Part shown: piece after piece, positions 1 to 6,050 of the stretch | Layout: each line of letters opens with the position of its first letter | How positions within the stretch are numbered: position 1 is the stretch's first letter | Source of the DNA: SIG510 sp045540975 | GTDB lineage: Bacteria; Bacillota; Clostridia; Oscillospirales; JAAYXM01 | Length of the DNA: 26,191 nt | Reading direction: 5' to 3' | Assembly (NCBI GenBank): GCA_045540975.1 | Contig: JAZQIE010000012.1 | Span: 1 to 26,191 of the forward strand | Notes under the pieces: model-generated | Seen by the model: the letters and a program-made list of their open reading frames with translations, nothing else | What the model was told of the DNA's origin: nothing | Database searches by the model: none | Translations under genes and position numbers: made by a program

Positions 1-380
1 GCATGGGACACGCGGTCTACTCCCTCTCCGACCCACGCGCCGAGCTGTTCAAAGGATACACACGCGCCCTCTCCGAGGAGAAGGGGCTCATGAAGGAATT
101 CGCGCTGTATTCGGCGGTTGAGCGCCTCGCCCCCGAAATCATCGCAAGCGAGCGCAAGATGTACAAAGGCGTGAGCGCCAACATCGACTTTTACAGCGGC
201 TTTGTCTATCGGATGCTCAACCTCCCGCTCGAGCTTTACACCCCGATTTTCGCCATCGCGCGCATCTCGGGTTGGAGTGCACACCGCATTGAAGAACTTA
301 TCAATGCAGGCAAAATCATCCGCCCCGCTTACCGCAGTGTCTCGGATGAGCGCACCTACACACCGATGAAAGAACGATAA
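1..380 (+). CDS. Citrate synthase, C-terminal part (5' end outside window)
   Basis: This is the last 125 or so residues of a citrate synthase, which condenses oxaloacetate with acetyl-CoA in the cytoplasm. The window opens inside the family motif G-x-GHAVY (MGHAVYSLSDPRA), so the first ATG is internal and not a start. Further hallmarks are the segment NIDFYSGFVYRML near residue 60 and the run LYTPIFAIARISGWSAHRIE, followed by the usual IRPAY close to the C-terminus. The reading frame ends in TAA directly before a strong bidirectional terminator. In Clostridia this enzyme usually feeds glutamate synthesis through a partial TCA cycle; that role is inferred from the family. The gene symbol is left blank because the N-terminal half is not visible. 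Confidence 0.93.
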   Translation, partial: MGHAVYSLSDPRAELFKGYTRALSEEKGLMKEFALYSAVERLAPEIIASERKMYKGVSANIDFYSGFVYRMLNLPLELYTPIFAIARISGWSAHRIEELINAGKIIRPAYRSVSDERTYTPMKER

Positions 381-388
381 ACTGCATA

Positions 389-423
389 AAAAGACCCGAA
401 ATGCAATGCATTTCGGGTCTTTT
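389..423. terminator. Bidirectional terminator between citrate synthase and ACT gene
   Basis: A 17-bp perfect inverted repeat (389-405 with 407-423, core GACCCGAAATGCA) has A-runs on the left and T-runs on the right, so it can end transcription from both convergent genes. Confidence 0.9.
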
Positions 424-430
424 CCATGTT

Positions 431-862
431 TTACAGTTTTGCGATGTCGGAATCCTCGATGAGGTGGAACCCTGCATCGGTGAGTGCTTTCTCCGCCGCC
501 GCATTGTCCGCCACACGAAGCACCACATATGCGTGCTTTTCGGTACGTGCCATGAACGCGTAGAGATACTCAAGATTGATTCCCGCGCGGTCAAGGACCT
601 CGAGTGCCGCGGTGAGTTTGCCCGGCGCATCGCCGATCTTCACGCCCACAACGTCGGTGACCTTGATGAGATATCCCGCTTCGGTGAGGACCTTCTCCGC
701 GGTCGCTTCATCGTTTACGATGAGGCGAAGGATTCCGAATTCCTCGGTTTCCGCAATGGAGAGTGCACGGAGGTTGACACCTGCATCCGCGAGGATTTTT
801 GTGATGGATACCAGCGTGCCCTGTTGGTTTGCCAAAAATGCGGTCAACTGCTTGATTGCCAT
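431..862 (-). CDS. Tandem ACT-domain protein paired with paaK
   Basis: A 143-aa cytoplasmic protein made of two ACT domains, roughly residues 3-68 and 70-140. The first begins KQLTAFLANQQGTLVSITKIL and the second KIGDAPGKLTAALEVLDRAGINL; both show the ACT pattern of a strand, then a G-x-L turn and a helix. ACT pairs bind amino acids, so this is probably a sensor or regulatory partner, not an enzyme. It starts 19 bases after phenylacetate-CoA ligase with a good ribosome site (AGGAGGGA), and the two form one operon behind a T-box leader. This pairing with paaK is a known arrangement in anaerobes and archaea. The bound ligand is unknown; the Phe-type T-box specifier suggests an aromatic amino acid, which is inference. 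Confidence 0.88.
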   Translation of the reverse strand: MAIKQLTAFLANQQGTLVSITKILADAGVNLRALSIAETEEFGILRLIVNDEATAEKVLTEAGYLIKVTDVVGVKIGDAPGKLTAALEVLDRAGINLEYLYAFMARTEKHAYVVLRVADNAAAEKALTDAGFHLIEDSDIAKL

Positions 863-881
863 AAAAATCCCTCCTGACTAT

Positions 882-2186
882 TTACACCAGTTTCCGTTTA
901 TCAATGACGCGCACCGCTTTGCCTTCGCTGCGGGTGATGGTCTTGGGCGGTACGAGATGCACTGCGGGGTTGATGCCGAGCATGGTTTTGAGCGCTCCGG
1001 CGAGGCTCTTTTCCATTTTCTGCACCTCGCTCACCATATCGGTGAACTGCTCAGGGCTCATTTCCACATGGACCTCAAAGGTGTCGGTGTTGTTTGCGCG
1101 GTCAACCACAATCTGATAGTTGGGCTGATAGCCTTCGTTTAAGAGAACGGTTTCAATCTGGCTCGGGAACACGTTGACACCGCGGATGATGAGCATATCA
1201 TCGGTTCTTCCCATCGGCTTTGCCATCTTGATGAGGGTACGTCCGCAAGAGCACGGCTTACGGGAGAGAACACAAATGTCACGGGTGCGGTAACGCAGAA
1301 GCGGGAATGCTTCTTTGTCCAGCGCGGTGAAGACCAGCTCACCCTTTTCGCCTTCGGGGAGCACTTCTCCGGTATCCGGGTCGATGATTTCCGCGAGGAA
1401 GTGGTCTTCGTTGATGTGCATACCGGTCTGCTCCTCACATTCGAAGGAGACACCCGGACCCGAGGTCTCGGTCAGACCGTAAATATCATATGCCTTGATG
1501 CCGAGGGTTTCCTCGATGTTGCGGCGCATTTCTTCGGTCCACGGCTCCGCACCGAAGATACCCGCTTTCAGCGGAATATCATCCGGACCGTAACCCTTTT
1601 CCTTCAAGGTCTCACCGATATATGCCGCATAAGACGGGGTGCAGCACAGAATGGTTGCACTCAAATCGGTCATAAACTGAATCTGACGGTCGGTATTGCC
1701 CGAGGACATGGGTAGGGTCAAGCAGCCCACCTTATGGGAGCCGCCGTTTAAGCCGGGGCCGCCTGTGAACAGACCGTAGCCGTATGCCACCTGGCAAACG
1801 TCCTTATTGCTGCCGCCCGCAGCGACGATTGCACGTGCGCAGCAATCCTCCCAAAGGTCAACGTCGTGCTGGGTGTAGAACGCAACCACGCGGCGACCGG
1901 TAGTGCCCGAAGTGGACTGGATGCGGACACAATCCTCCAGCGGCTTCGCAAGGAGTCCGTACGGATATGCATCGCGCAAATCCGCCTTGGTCAAAAACGG
2001 GAGCTTGTGCAAATCTTCAATTCCGTGGATGTCGTCGGGAGTAACGCCCTTTTCATCCATGAGGTTTTTGTAGTACGGCACATTTTCGTAAACGTGGCGT
2101 ACCTGCCGGACCAGTTTTTCGGATTGGAGCTGTTTCATTTGCTCGACCGGCATGGTCTCAATTTCTTTCTGATAATAGTTTGACAT
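882..2186 (-). CDS. paaK: Phenylacetate-CoA ligase
   Basis: A 434-aa AMP-forming ligase that activates phenylacetate or related aryl-acetates to the CoA thioester using ATP. Visible motifs are the nucleotide loop STSGTTGR (91-98), the adenylate motif YGLTE (236-240), RYRTRD (298-303) and the hinge region GRTDDMLIIRGVNVFP (327-342). Length matches the family (about 430). The ATG follows GGGAAAGG. It heads a two-gene operon with the ACT-domain gene. In anaerobes PaaK-type enzymes can supply phenylacetyl-CoA to ferredoxin-dependent 2-oxoacid oxidoreductases, allowing reductive carboxylation towards phenylalanine. A T-box with a UUC specifier upstream fits such a biosynthetic or salvage role better than phenylacetate breakdown. 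The exact aryl substrate (phenyl, indolyl, hydroxyphenyl) cannot be read from the sequence. Confidence 0.93.
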   Translation of the reverse strand: MSNYYQKEIETMPVEQMKQLQSEKLVRQVRHVYENVPYYKNLMDEKGVTPDDIHGIEDLHKLPFLTKADLRDAYPYGLLAKPLEDCVRIQSTSGTTGRRVVAFYTQHDVDLWEDCCARAIVAAGGSNKDVCQVAYGYGLFTGGPGLNGGSHKVGCLTLPMSSGNTDRQIQFMTDLSATILCCTPSYAAYIGETLKEKGYGPDDIPLKAGIFGAEPWTEEMRRNIEETLGIKAYDIYGLTETSGPGVSFECEEQTGMHINEDHFLAEIIDPDTGEVLPEGEKGELVFTALDKEAFPLLRYRTRDICVLSRKPCSCGRTLIKMAKPMGRTDDMLIIRGVNVFPSQIETVLLNEGYQPNYQIVVDRANNTDTFEVHVEMSPEQFTDMVSEVQKMEKSLAGALKTMLGINPAVHLVPPKTITRSEGKAVRVIDKRKLV

Positions 2187-2213
2187 GGTCTACCTTTCCC
2201 TTCCGCCGAATAC

Positions 2214-2490
2214 AAAAAATCCTCTGTATTCGGCTAACGAATACAGAGGACGAGAATTTCCCGTGGTACCACCTCAGTTTACCGTAATCTCACAATCACG
2301 GCCTTACGGGTGTCCGATAACACCCCGGTTCTGTAACGGGAACACCCGTTGCACCCTACTTGAAGCCATACGGCTCCGTTCAGAGCACTGCTCACAGGAG
2401 GAATTCGGCGAAATTCCGCGGTTGTCTTGCACCGACCGACAACTCTCTAAATCGCATCTTTTAGGCCTACTGGTTCCTGCTCAAACGCAT
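2214..2490 (-). promoter_or_regulatory. T-box riboswitch leader (probable Phe specifier) of paaK-ACT operon
   Basis: Read on the minus strand, this leader has the parts of a T-box. Stem I opens with GCAGGA paired to UCCUGU, and contains the loop sequence AGUA, an AGAGAG element and the distal sequence GUGCAAGAC. A GAA sits directly after the stem GGC/GCC, followed by the probable specifier UUC at 2403-2401. The T-box itself is GAGGTGGTACCACGG (2275-2261). A 13-bp terminator (2220-2232 with 2238-2250, loop of five) then runs into six T residues. Uncharged tRNA would stabilise the antiterminator and turn the operon on. The Phe assignment rests on the position of UUC after GAA and is less certain than the T-box call. 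Confidence 0.92.
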
Positions 2491-2501
2491 TTTACAATTT
2501 G

Positions 2502-2530
2502 ATTTTATCACTTTACCGCAGAGAAGTCAA
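2502..2530 (-). promoter_or_regulatory. Promoter of the T-box/paaK operon
   Basis: TTGACT (2530-2525), a 17-base spacer and TAAAAT (2507-2502). The -35 box and part of the spacer lie inside the last codons of the retron reverse transcriptase gene, whose TAA is at 2515-2513. Confidence 0.75.
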
Positions 2531-3436
2531 CTGTTTTTTCACCCAAGTTTTGTACCCCTGCATTTCCGAATCCCCCGCATTCACGGACAAAACATAGTTT
2601 AAGCGTCCGAGCAGTTTTGCGAGGTATTCGCCCTCCTCAAGCGTGCTGCCCGTGTGCGTAAGATGGGATTTCACCCCGAATTTTTTGCAGTAATACAACT
2701 CCTGCCGCAGCTTTCTGCGGTATTCCGCAGGTGTGTTCAGCTTCTCGTTGACCACAATCCCGGTGACCGTCTGCTTCATGCCGCGCTTTGCATACACGGT
2801 CTTTTTCGGGTTGAGAAACAGTCCCAATTTGCGAAGTTCCGCTTTCACAAACGCGGTCACCTCGCGCGGCGAAATCTCGCCCGAAAAGGTCATATCGTCG
2901 CAGTAGCGCGTGTAACGGATGCCGCGAGATGCACACCATTCCCCCACGGTGTTGTCAAACTCGCGCAGAATGATGTTGGAGATATGCGGCGAGGTGGGTG
3001 CACCCTGCGGAAGCGCATCGTGGTACAGACACAACACGGAAAGCAGCACCCGATTTTGCTCGGAGTATTTCTCCGCCCGAAACACCCTCTCCTTCACCAT
3101 GGGATAAATCACATGGTCAAAAAACTTGCGGATGTCCAGCTTGAGAATCGCATCGCGCCCCACGTGCACACGCGCATTTTTCACCGTGGAGCCCCCATAG
3201 CGGTACGCGGTCGCATAGCACGAAACCTCTTCATGCACCAAAATCGTCTTCACAATCCTGCTCTGCACGTATTTTAAAATCCCGTCGGGTACCGAAAGCT
3301 CGCGCATTTCCCCGTTCCCCTTTGGAATTTGCACCTTGCTGTAGTGCGCGGAGATACGGTTACTCAACGTATAGAGCAGTTTTTGTGAGACCCCAAGGTC
3401 TTCGCAAAGGGAGGAAAGCTCCCGATACACAATCAT
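2513..3436 (-). CDS. Retron reverse transcriptase
   Basis: A 307-aa RT, the usual size for a retron RT with no fused domain. Fingers/palm motifs in order: NARVH (87-91, the retron NAxxH motif), first catalytic Asp in LKLDIRKFFD (D101), LPQGAPTSP (142-150), the catalytic YCDD (178-181, usually YADD), VTG (224-226, the retron-specific Y region) and GRLNYV (277-282). There is no maturase or endonuclease domain, which argues against a group II intron. The start was set at the ATG at 3436 because GGGAGGAGAG stands just upstream; the frame is open for 36 more codons, but these run through the msd stem and the a2 repeat. It would copy the msd part of the RNA at 3461-3635 into branched msDNA. No effector gene adjoins it. 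Confidence 0.93.
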   Translation of the reverse strand: MIVYRELSSLCEDLGVSQKLLYTLSNRISAHYSKVQIPKGNGEMRELSVPDGILKYVQSRIVKTILVHEEVSCYATAYRYGGSTVKNARVHVGRDAILKLDIRKFFDHVIYPMVKERVFRAEKYSEQNRVLLSVLCLYHDALPQGAPTSPHISNIILREFDNTVGEWCASRGIRYTRYCDDMTFSGEISPREVTAFVKAELRKLGLFLNPKKTVYAKRGMKQTVTGIVVNEKLNTPAEYRRKLRQELYYCKKFGVKSHLTHTGSTLEEGEYLAKLLGRLNYVLSVNAGDSEMQGYKTWVKKQLTSLR

Positions 3437-3460
3437 ATAAAAACTCTCCTCCCTTTCGTT

Positions 3461-3635
3461 TTGTGGAACAAAACAATGTGAATTACGATGTTGCTGAGCT
3501 GTATTTAAGCCCATGAAGTGGGCATTTTTGATACAGTGAAGCAACTCGTTTAGGTGATTCTAACAGCATACCGCTTTCCCGACCGCGACTCGCTGTCGGT
3601 GCCAAGGTCACTTGACTTGCTCTTATGTTCCACAA
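3461..3635 (-). ncRNA. Retron msr-msd RNA
   Basis: A 175-base region on the minus strand, ending 24 bases before the RT start codon and bounded by perfect 10-bp inverted repeats. Repeat a1 is TTGTGGAACA (3635-3626) and a2 is TGTTCCACAA (3470-3461). Just after a1 comes TAAGAGC, where G3620 in AGC is the candidate branching guanosine. The msr part (about 3619-3549) holds a stem-loop: CCGAC (3599-3595) with GTCGG (3583-3579), an A-G mismatch, then GCG/CGC closing an AGT triloop. The msd part holds a long interrupted stem at 3548-3486. This order (a1, branch G, msr hairpin, msd hairpin, a2, RT) matches known retrons. RNA ends and msDNA length are not determined. Confidence 0.85.
3461..3635 (-). 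repeat. Retron a1/a2 inverted repeat pair
   Basis: TTGTGGAACA at 3635-3626 and its exact reverse complement at 3470-3461. The pairing can extend inward past one mismatch (TAA against AAA), giving about 12 of 13 paired positions. In retrons this duplex brings the branching G close to the reverse transcription start. Confidence 0.88.
3486..3548 (-). other. Predicted msd stem-loop (template of msDNA)
   Basis: Three helices stack into one long hairpin: GTTGCT (3545-3540) with AGCAAC (3495-3490), CTGTAT (3536-3531) with ATACAG (3504-3499), and GCCCA (3523-3519) with TGGGC (3513-3509) closing a five-base loop. A 3x3 and a 7x4 internal loop separate them. Three more pairs (CGA 3548-3546 with TCG 3488-3486) extend the base across one bulged A. 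Confidence 0.8.
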
Positions 3636-3640
3636 GTATG

Positions 3641-3675
3641 ATGATAACACAGTTGATGTCCCATAAAAAGGACAT
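3641..3675 (-). promoter_or_regulatory. Possible retron promoter with 6-bp dyad
   Basis: TATCAT (3646-3641) could be a -10 box placing the transcript start at about 3634, the outer edge of a1. The -35 at 17 bases is poor (TTTTTA, 3669-3664), and it lies in the loop of a dyad, ATGTCC (3675-3670) with GGACAT (3661-3656), that could bind a regulator. An alternative is TTGACA at 3715-3710 with a weak -10 (TGTTAA) at 3691-3686, which would put the dyad in the transcribed leader. Confidence 0.35.
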
Positions 3676-3723
3676 TTCGGTGTGGTTAACAGAAATATAA
3701 CACAAAAATTGTCAAAAAACAAG

Positions 3724-3752
3724 TTGCACTTGCCACTTCTTTCATGTAGAAT
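3724..3752 (+). promoter_or_regulatory. Weak candidate promoter for the GH20 gene
   Basis: TTGCAC (3724-3729), a 17-base spacer and TAGAAT (3747-3752). The -35 matches only three consensus positions. Confidence 0.35.
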
Positions 3753-3782
3753 AGTCTCAAACACCATAAAAGGAGATTTAAC

Positions 3783-3821
3783 GTGAAAGTTCCGTTCCCG
3801 TTAAGCCTCCGACGGATTTGA
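3783..3821 (+). CDS. 12-aa upstream ORF in the GH20 leader
   Basis: A GTG-started ORF (MKVPFPLSLRRI) with an excellent ribosome site, AAAAGGAG, seven bases before the GTG. Its TGA overlaps a TTG at 3818 that opens the same frame as the GH20 protein, so coupled translation of a 46-residue N-terminal extension is conceivable. The peptide resembles nothing I recognise. It may be a leader peptide or the remnant of an older gene start. Translation is supported only by the ribosome site. Confidence 0.4.
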   Translation: MKVPFPLSLRRI

Positions 3822-3871
3822 TTGCCCGTGCGAAATTTTCGACTTTGCTCGGAAACGCACATGGGCGAAAA

Positions 3872-3908
3872 AATCTCTTATCATTCCTTGCCATACGGAT
3901 AAGAGATT
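3872..3908 (+). promoter_or_regulatory. 11-bp inverted repeat in the GH20 leader
   Basis: AATCTCTTATC (3872-3882) pairs perfectly with GATAAGAGATT (3898-3908) across a 15-base loop. No T-run follows, so it is not a plain terminator. It lies about 50 bases before the chosen GH20 start. TCATTCCT occurs in the loop and again at 3910-3917. It may be an operator or an RNA control element. Confidence 0.45.
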
Positions 3909-3955
3909 CATCATTCCTATATGTGCCGACGTATGGCGGCGGAATGGAGATTTTT

Positions 3956-5842
3956 ATGAAACAGTTTCATTTTGTCGGTGACCTTGCCGATTTGACCCAA
4001 GGTCTTTCCGTCATCGCCCCGATGCTCAAAATCGAAGTGTGCGATTCGGGTGCGCCCATCAAGGTTTCCAAATCGGATGACGGCAAACTCTATGTTTCTG
4101 ACACCGAAATCCGTTATGCCGAGCCCATCCACTTTTTCCGTGCGCTCGGTCTCCTCGTTGAGCATTGGGAGGAGGGCAAGTTTGCCATTACAGAAACCCC
4201 GATGTTTGACACAAACGGCTTAATGCTCGACTTATGTCAGGGCAACGACACCACCACCGTCAAACACTTAAAGCATATGTTCTGCCGCATGGCAATCATG
4301 GGTCTTAATACCTTCTATTTCTATATCGAAGACTCCTACGAGGTGGAAGGCGAGCCGTACTTCGGGTATATGCGCGGACGTTACACACAGGCGGAACTGC
4401 GCGAGGCGGATGCGTTTGCAAAGAGCCTCGGCATCACCATCATTCCGTGCATCCAGACCCTTGCGCATCTCTACGATGTCCTCAAATGGCATCCGTATGC
4501 AGAGTTTAAGGATGACCATGACACCCTCATGGTGGGTGACGAGCGCACTTACGCCCTCATCCGCAAGATGCTCATCTCGATTCGTGACTCCTTCTCCTCG
4601 GGCAAAATCCATTTGGGTATGGACGAGGCTTGGCGTCTCGGTCAGGGCAACTACCTGCTTGCGCACGGCTACCGCAAGAAATACGACATCATGCTCGAGC
4701 ATTTAAACCGTGTGCTCGCAATCTGCGACGAGCTGGGTGTCGAGGCAATGATTTGGTCGGATATGTTCATGAAGGCGGCAAATCAAAACGAAGATCCGCT
4801 CAGTGACTATTTCCGGATTGAATGCGAAGTTCCGCAGGAAATGATTGACACCATGCCGCGCAATGTGGAGCTGGTGTACTGGAACTACGGCAACATCAAT
4901 TCGGAAATTTATGCGGCTCACATCAAACGCCACTTCCAATTCTGCGACAAGCTCATCTTCGCGGGCGCGATTTGGAACTGGACCAGCTTCACGGTTGACT
5001 ATGACCGCACCTTCGCCACCACCGAGGCGGCGCTCAAAGCGTGTAAGGAAACCGGTCTCCGCCATGTCTTTGCCACCACTTGGGGCGATGCGGCGGCAGA
5101 GCGCAACAACTACGAAATCTTACTCGGGATGCAGCTTTATGCAGAGCACGGCTATGCAAAAGAGGTTTCGGAGGAAAAACTCGCTTCCCGTTTTTACGCT
5201 TGCACAGGCTGTCACTACGAAGACTTCCGCGCAATGACCTATCTCGACAACCCGATGGAGGGCTACGAGCTTCAGGATTGCTATGACTTCGCAAACTCCT
5301 CTTGCTGGCTGATGTGGCAGGATTGTATGTACGGTCTGTTCGACAAGAACATGGAAGGCTACAACATGACCGCACAGTATGAGCTGATGTATGAGAAAAT
5401 GACCCTTGCGGCAACCCGCAACGGCGAGTATAACTACGTCTTTGACTTCCTCGCAAAGGTGGCAGATGTCCTCCGCCTGAAAGCGGAAATCGGCATCCGC
5501 ATCAAGTCCGCATACGACAAGAAGGACACCGCGGCACTCAAAGTCTGCATCGAGGATTTGAAGGAAATCTCGCGCCGCATGGAAGTTCTCTACGAATGCA
5601 ACCGCGATTGGTGGTTTGAGGTCAACAAGCCCTTCGGCTGGGAGGTGTGCGACCTGCGTTACGGCGCGGCACTCAAAGGCATCGACCGTTCGATTTGGCG
5701 CCTCACCTCGTACCTCGACGGCAAGGTGGAATCCTTGCCCGAGCTGGAAAACGAGCGTTTGTACTTCGACGGCAAGCCCGGTCCGGCACGCAACCTGCAA
5801 TATCACACCATCGTGACCGCAGGTCACTGGCAGGTACAGTAA
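3956..5842 (+). CDS. GH20 beta-N-acetylhexosaminidase (intracellular type)
   Basis: A 628-aa glycoside hydrolase of family 20, expected to release terminal beta-linked GlcNAc or GalNAc by substrate-assisted catalysis. An N-terminal GH20b-like domain (about 1-80) leads into the barrel, which opens at NGLMLDLCQGN (87-97). The catalytic Asp-Glu pair stands in HLGMDEA (D223-E224). An aromatic subsite wall is visible in AIWNWTSF. No signal peptide is seen, so it probably acts on imported oligosaccharides or glycan fragments in the cytoplasm. The ATG at 3956 has GGAG seven bases upstream; a coupled TTG at 3818 is the alternative. The gene stands alone between the retron's divergent promoter region and a terminator. 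Exact linkage specificity cannot be read. Confidence 0.88.
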   Translation: MKQFHFVGDLADLTQGLSVIAPMLKIEVCDSGAPIKVSKSDDGKLYVSDTEIRYAEPIHFFRALGLLVEHWEEGKFAITETPMFDTNGLMLDLCQGNDTTTVKHLKHMFCRMAIMGLNTFYFYIEDSYEVEGEPYFGYMRGRYTQAELREADAFAKSLGITIIPCIQTLAHLYDVLKWHPYAEFKDDHDTLMVGDERTYALIRKMLISIRDSFSSGKIHLGMDEAWRLGQGNYLLAHGYRKKYDIMLEHLNRVLAICDELGVEAMIWSDMFMKAANQNEDPLSDYFRIECEVPQEMIDTMPRNVELVYWNYGNINSEIYAAHIKRHFQFCDKLIFAGAIWNWTSFTVDYDRTFATTEAALKACKETGLRHVFATTWGDAAAERNNYEILLGMQLYAEHGYAKEVSEEKLASRFYACTGCHYEDFRAMTYLDNPMEGYELQDCYDFANSSCWLMWQDCMYGLFDKNMEGYNMTAQYELMYEKMTLAATRNGEYNYVFDFLAKVADVLRLKAEIGIRIKSAYDKKDTAALKVCIEDLKEISRRMEVLYECNRDWWFEVNKPFGWEVCDLRYGAALKGIDRSIWRLTSYLDGKVESLPELENERLYFDGKPGPARNLQYHTIVTAGHWQVQ

Positions 5843-5850
5843 CAAACAGA

Positions 5851-5885
5851 AAAAACGGTGTAGGACACATCCTACACCGTTTTTT
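5851..5885. terminator. Bidirectional terminator after GH20
   Basis: AAAAACGGTGTAGGA (5851-5865) pairs with 5870-5884 across a CACA loop. A T-run follows on the plus strand and the A-run gives a T-run on the minus strand, so it can also end the small minus-strand gene at 5889-5987. Confidence 0.9.
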
Positions 5886-5888
5886 GTT

Positions 5889-5987
5889 TTACATTCCGAT
5901 TGCGGCAAAGAACCAGTTCACCATACCCTCTGCGATTCCGCAGCCTGCAACCAAAATCAAAGAGATACCTAACAAAACATCTTTCAT
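5889..5987 (-). CDS. 32-aa hydrophobic small protein
   Basis: A short gene with a perfect AGGAGG ribosome site seven bases before its ATG and its own terminator 4 bases past the stop. The product begins MKDVLLGISLILVAGCG, with a hydrophobic stretch at residues 4-17, and ends in NWFFAAIGM. It is probably a single-pass membrane miniprotein. VAGC at 13-16 has the form of a lipobox, but cleavage there would leave only 17 residues, so lipoprotein processing is doubtful. A region before it (TATGAT at about 6024-6019, on the minus strand) could be a -10 box, or it may be the last gene after the glycosyltransferase, whose stop is 64 bases upstream. I do not recognise a family, and function is unknown. 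Confidence 0.7.
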   Translation of the reverse strand: MKDVLLGISLILVAGCGIAEGMVNWFFAAIGM

Positions 5988-6050
5988 GATTTTAACCTCC
6001 TGTATCTGTTGTGCTTTTATCATACAACAAGAGGTGTCCAATAAAACGGA

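Noticed and set aside
401..877. Long plus-strand ORF opposite the ACT gene
   Set aside because: It is the antisense shadow of a clear double-ACT protein with a good ribosome site.
2185..2502. Plus-strand 105-aa ORF upstream of paaK
   Set aside because: It lies exactly over the T-box leader on the other strand and has no family features.
2513..3436. RT as part of a group II intron or a diversity-generating retroelement
   Set aside because: No maturase or endonuclease domain, no domain V-like RNA, no template/variable repeat pair; the NAxxH and VTG motifs and the a1/a2 RNA point to a retron.
3437..3544. 36-residue N-terminal extension of the reverse transcriptase
   Set aside because: It would translate the msd stem and a2 repeat; the strong ribosome site is directly before the ATG at 3436.
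3638..3700. Plus-strand 20-aa ORF that might be a retron toxin
   Set aside because: No ribosome site, low complexity, and it lies across the likely retron promoter.
3483..3767. Minus-strand 94-aa ORF over the retron RNA region
   Set aside because: It covers a1, msr and msd, has no ribosome site, and its peptide resembles nothing; it is a by-product of the RNA gene.
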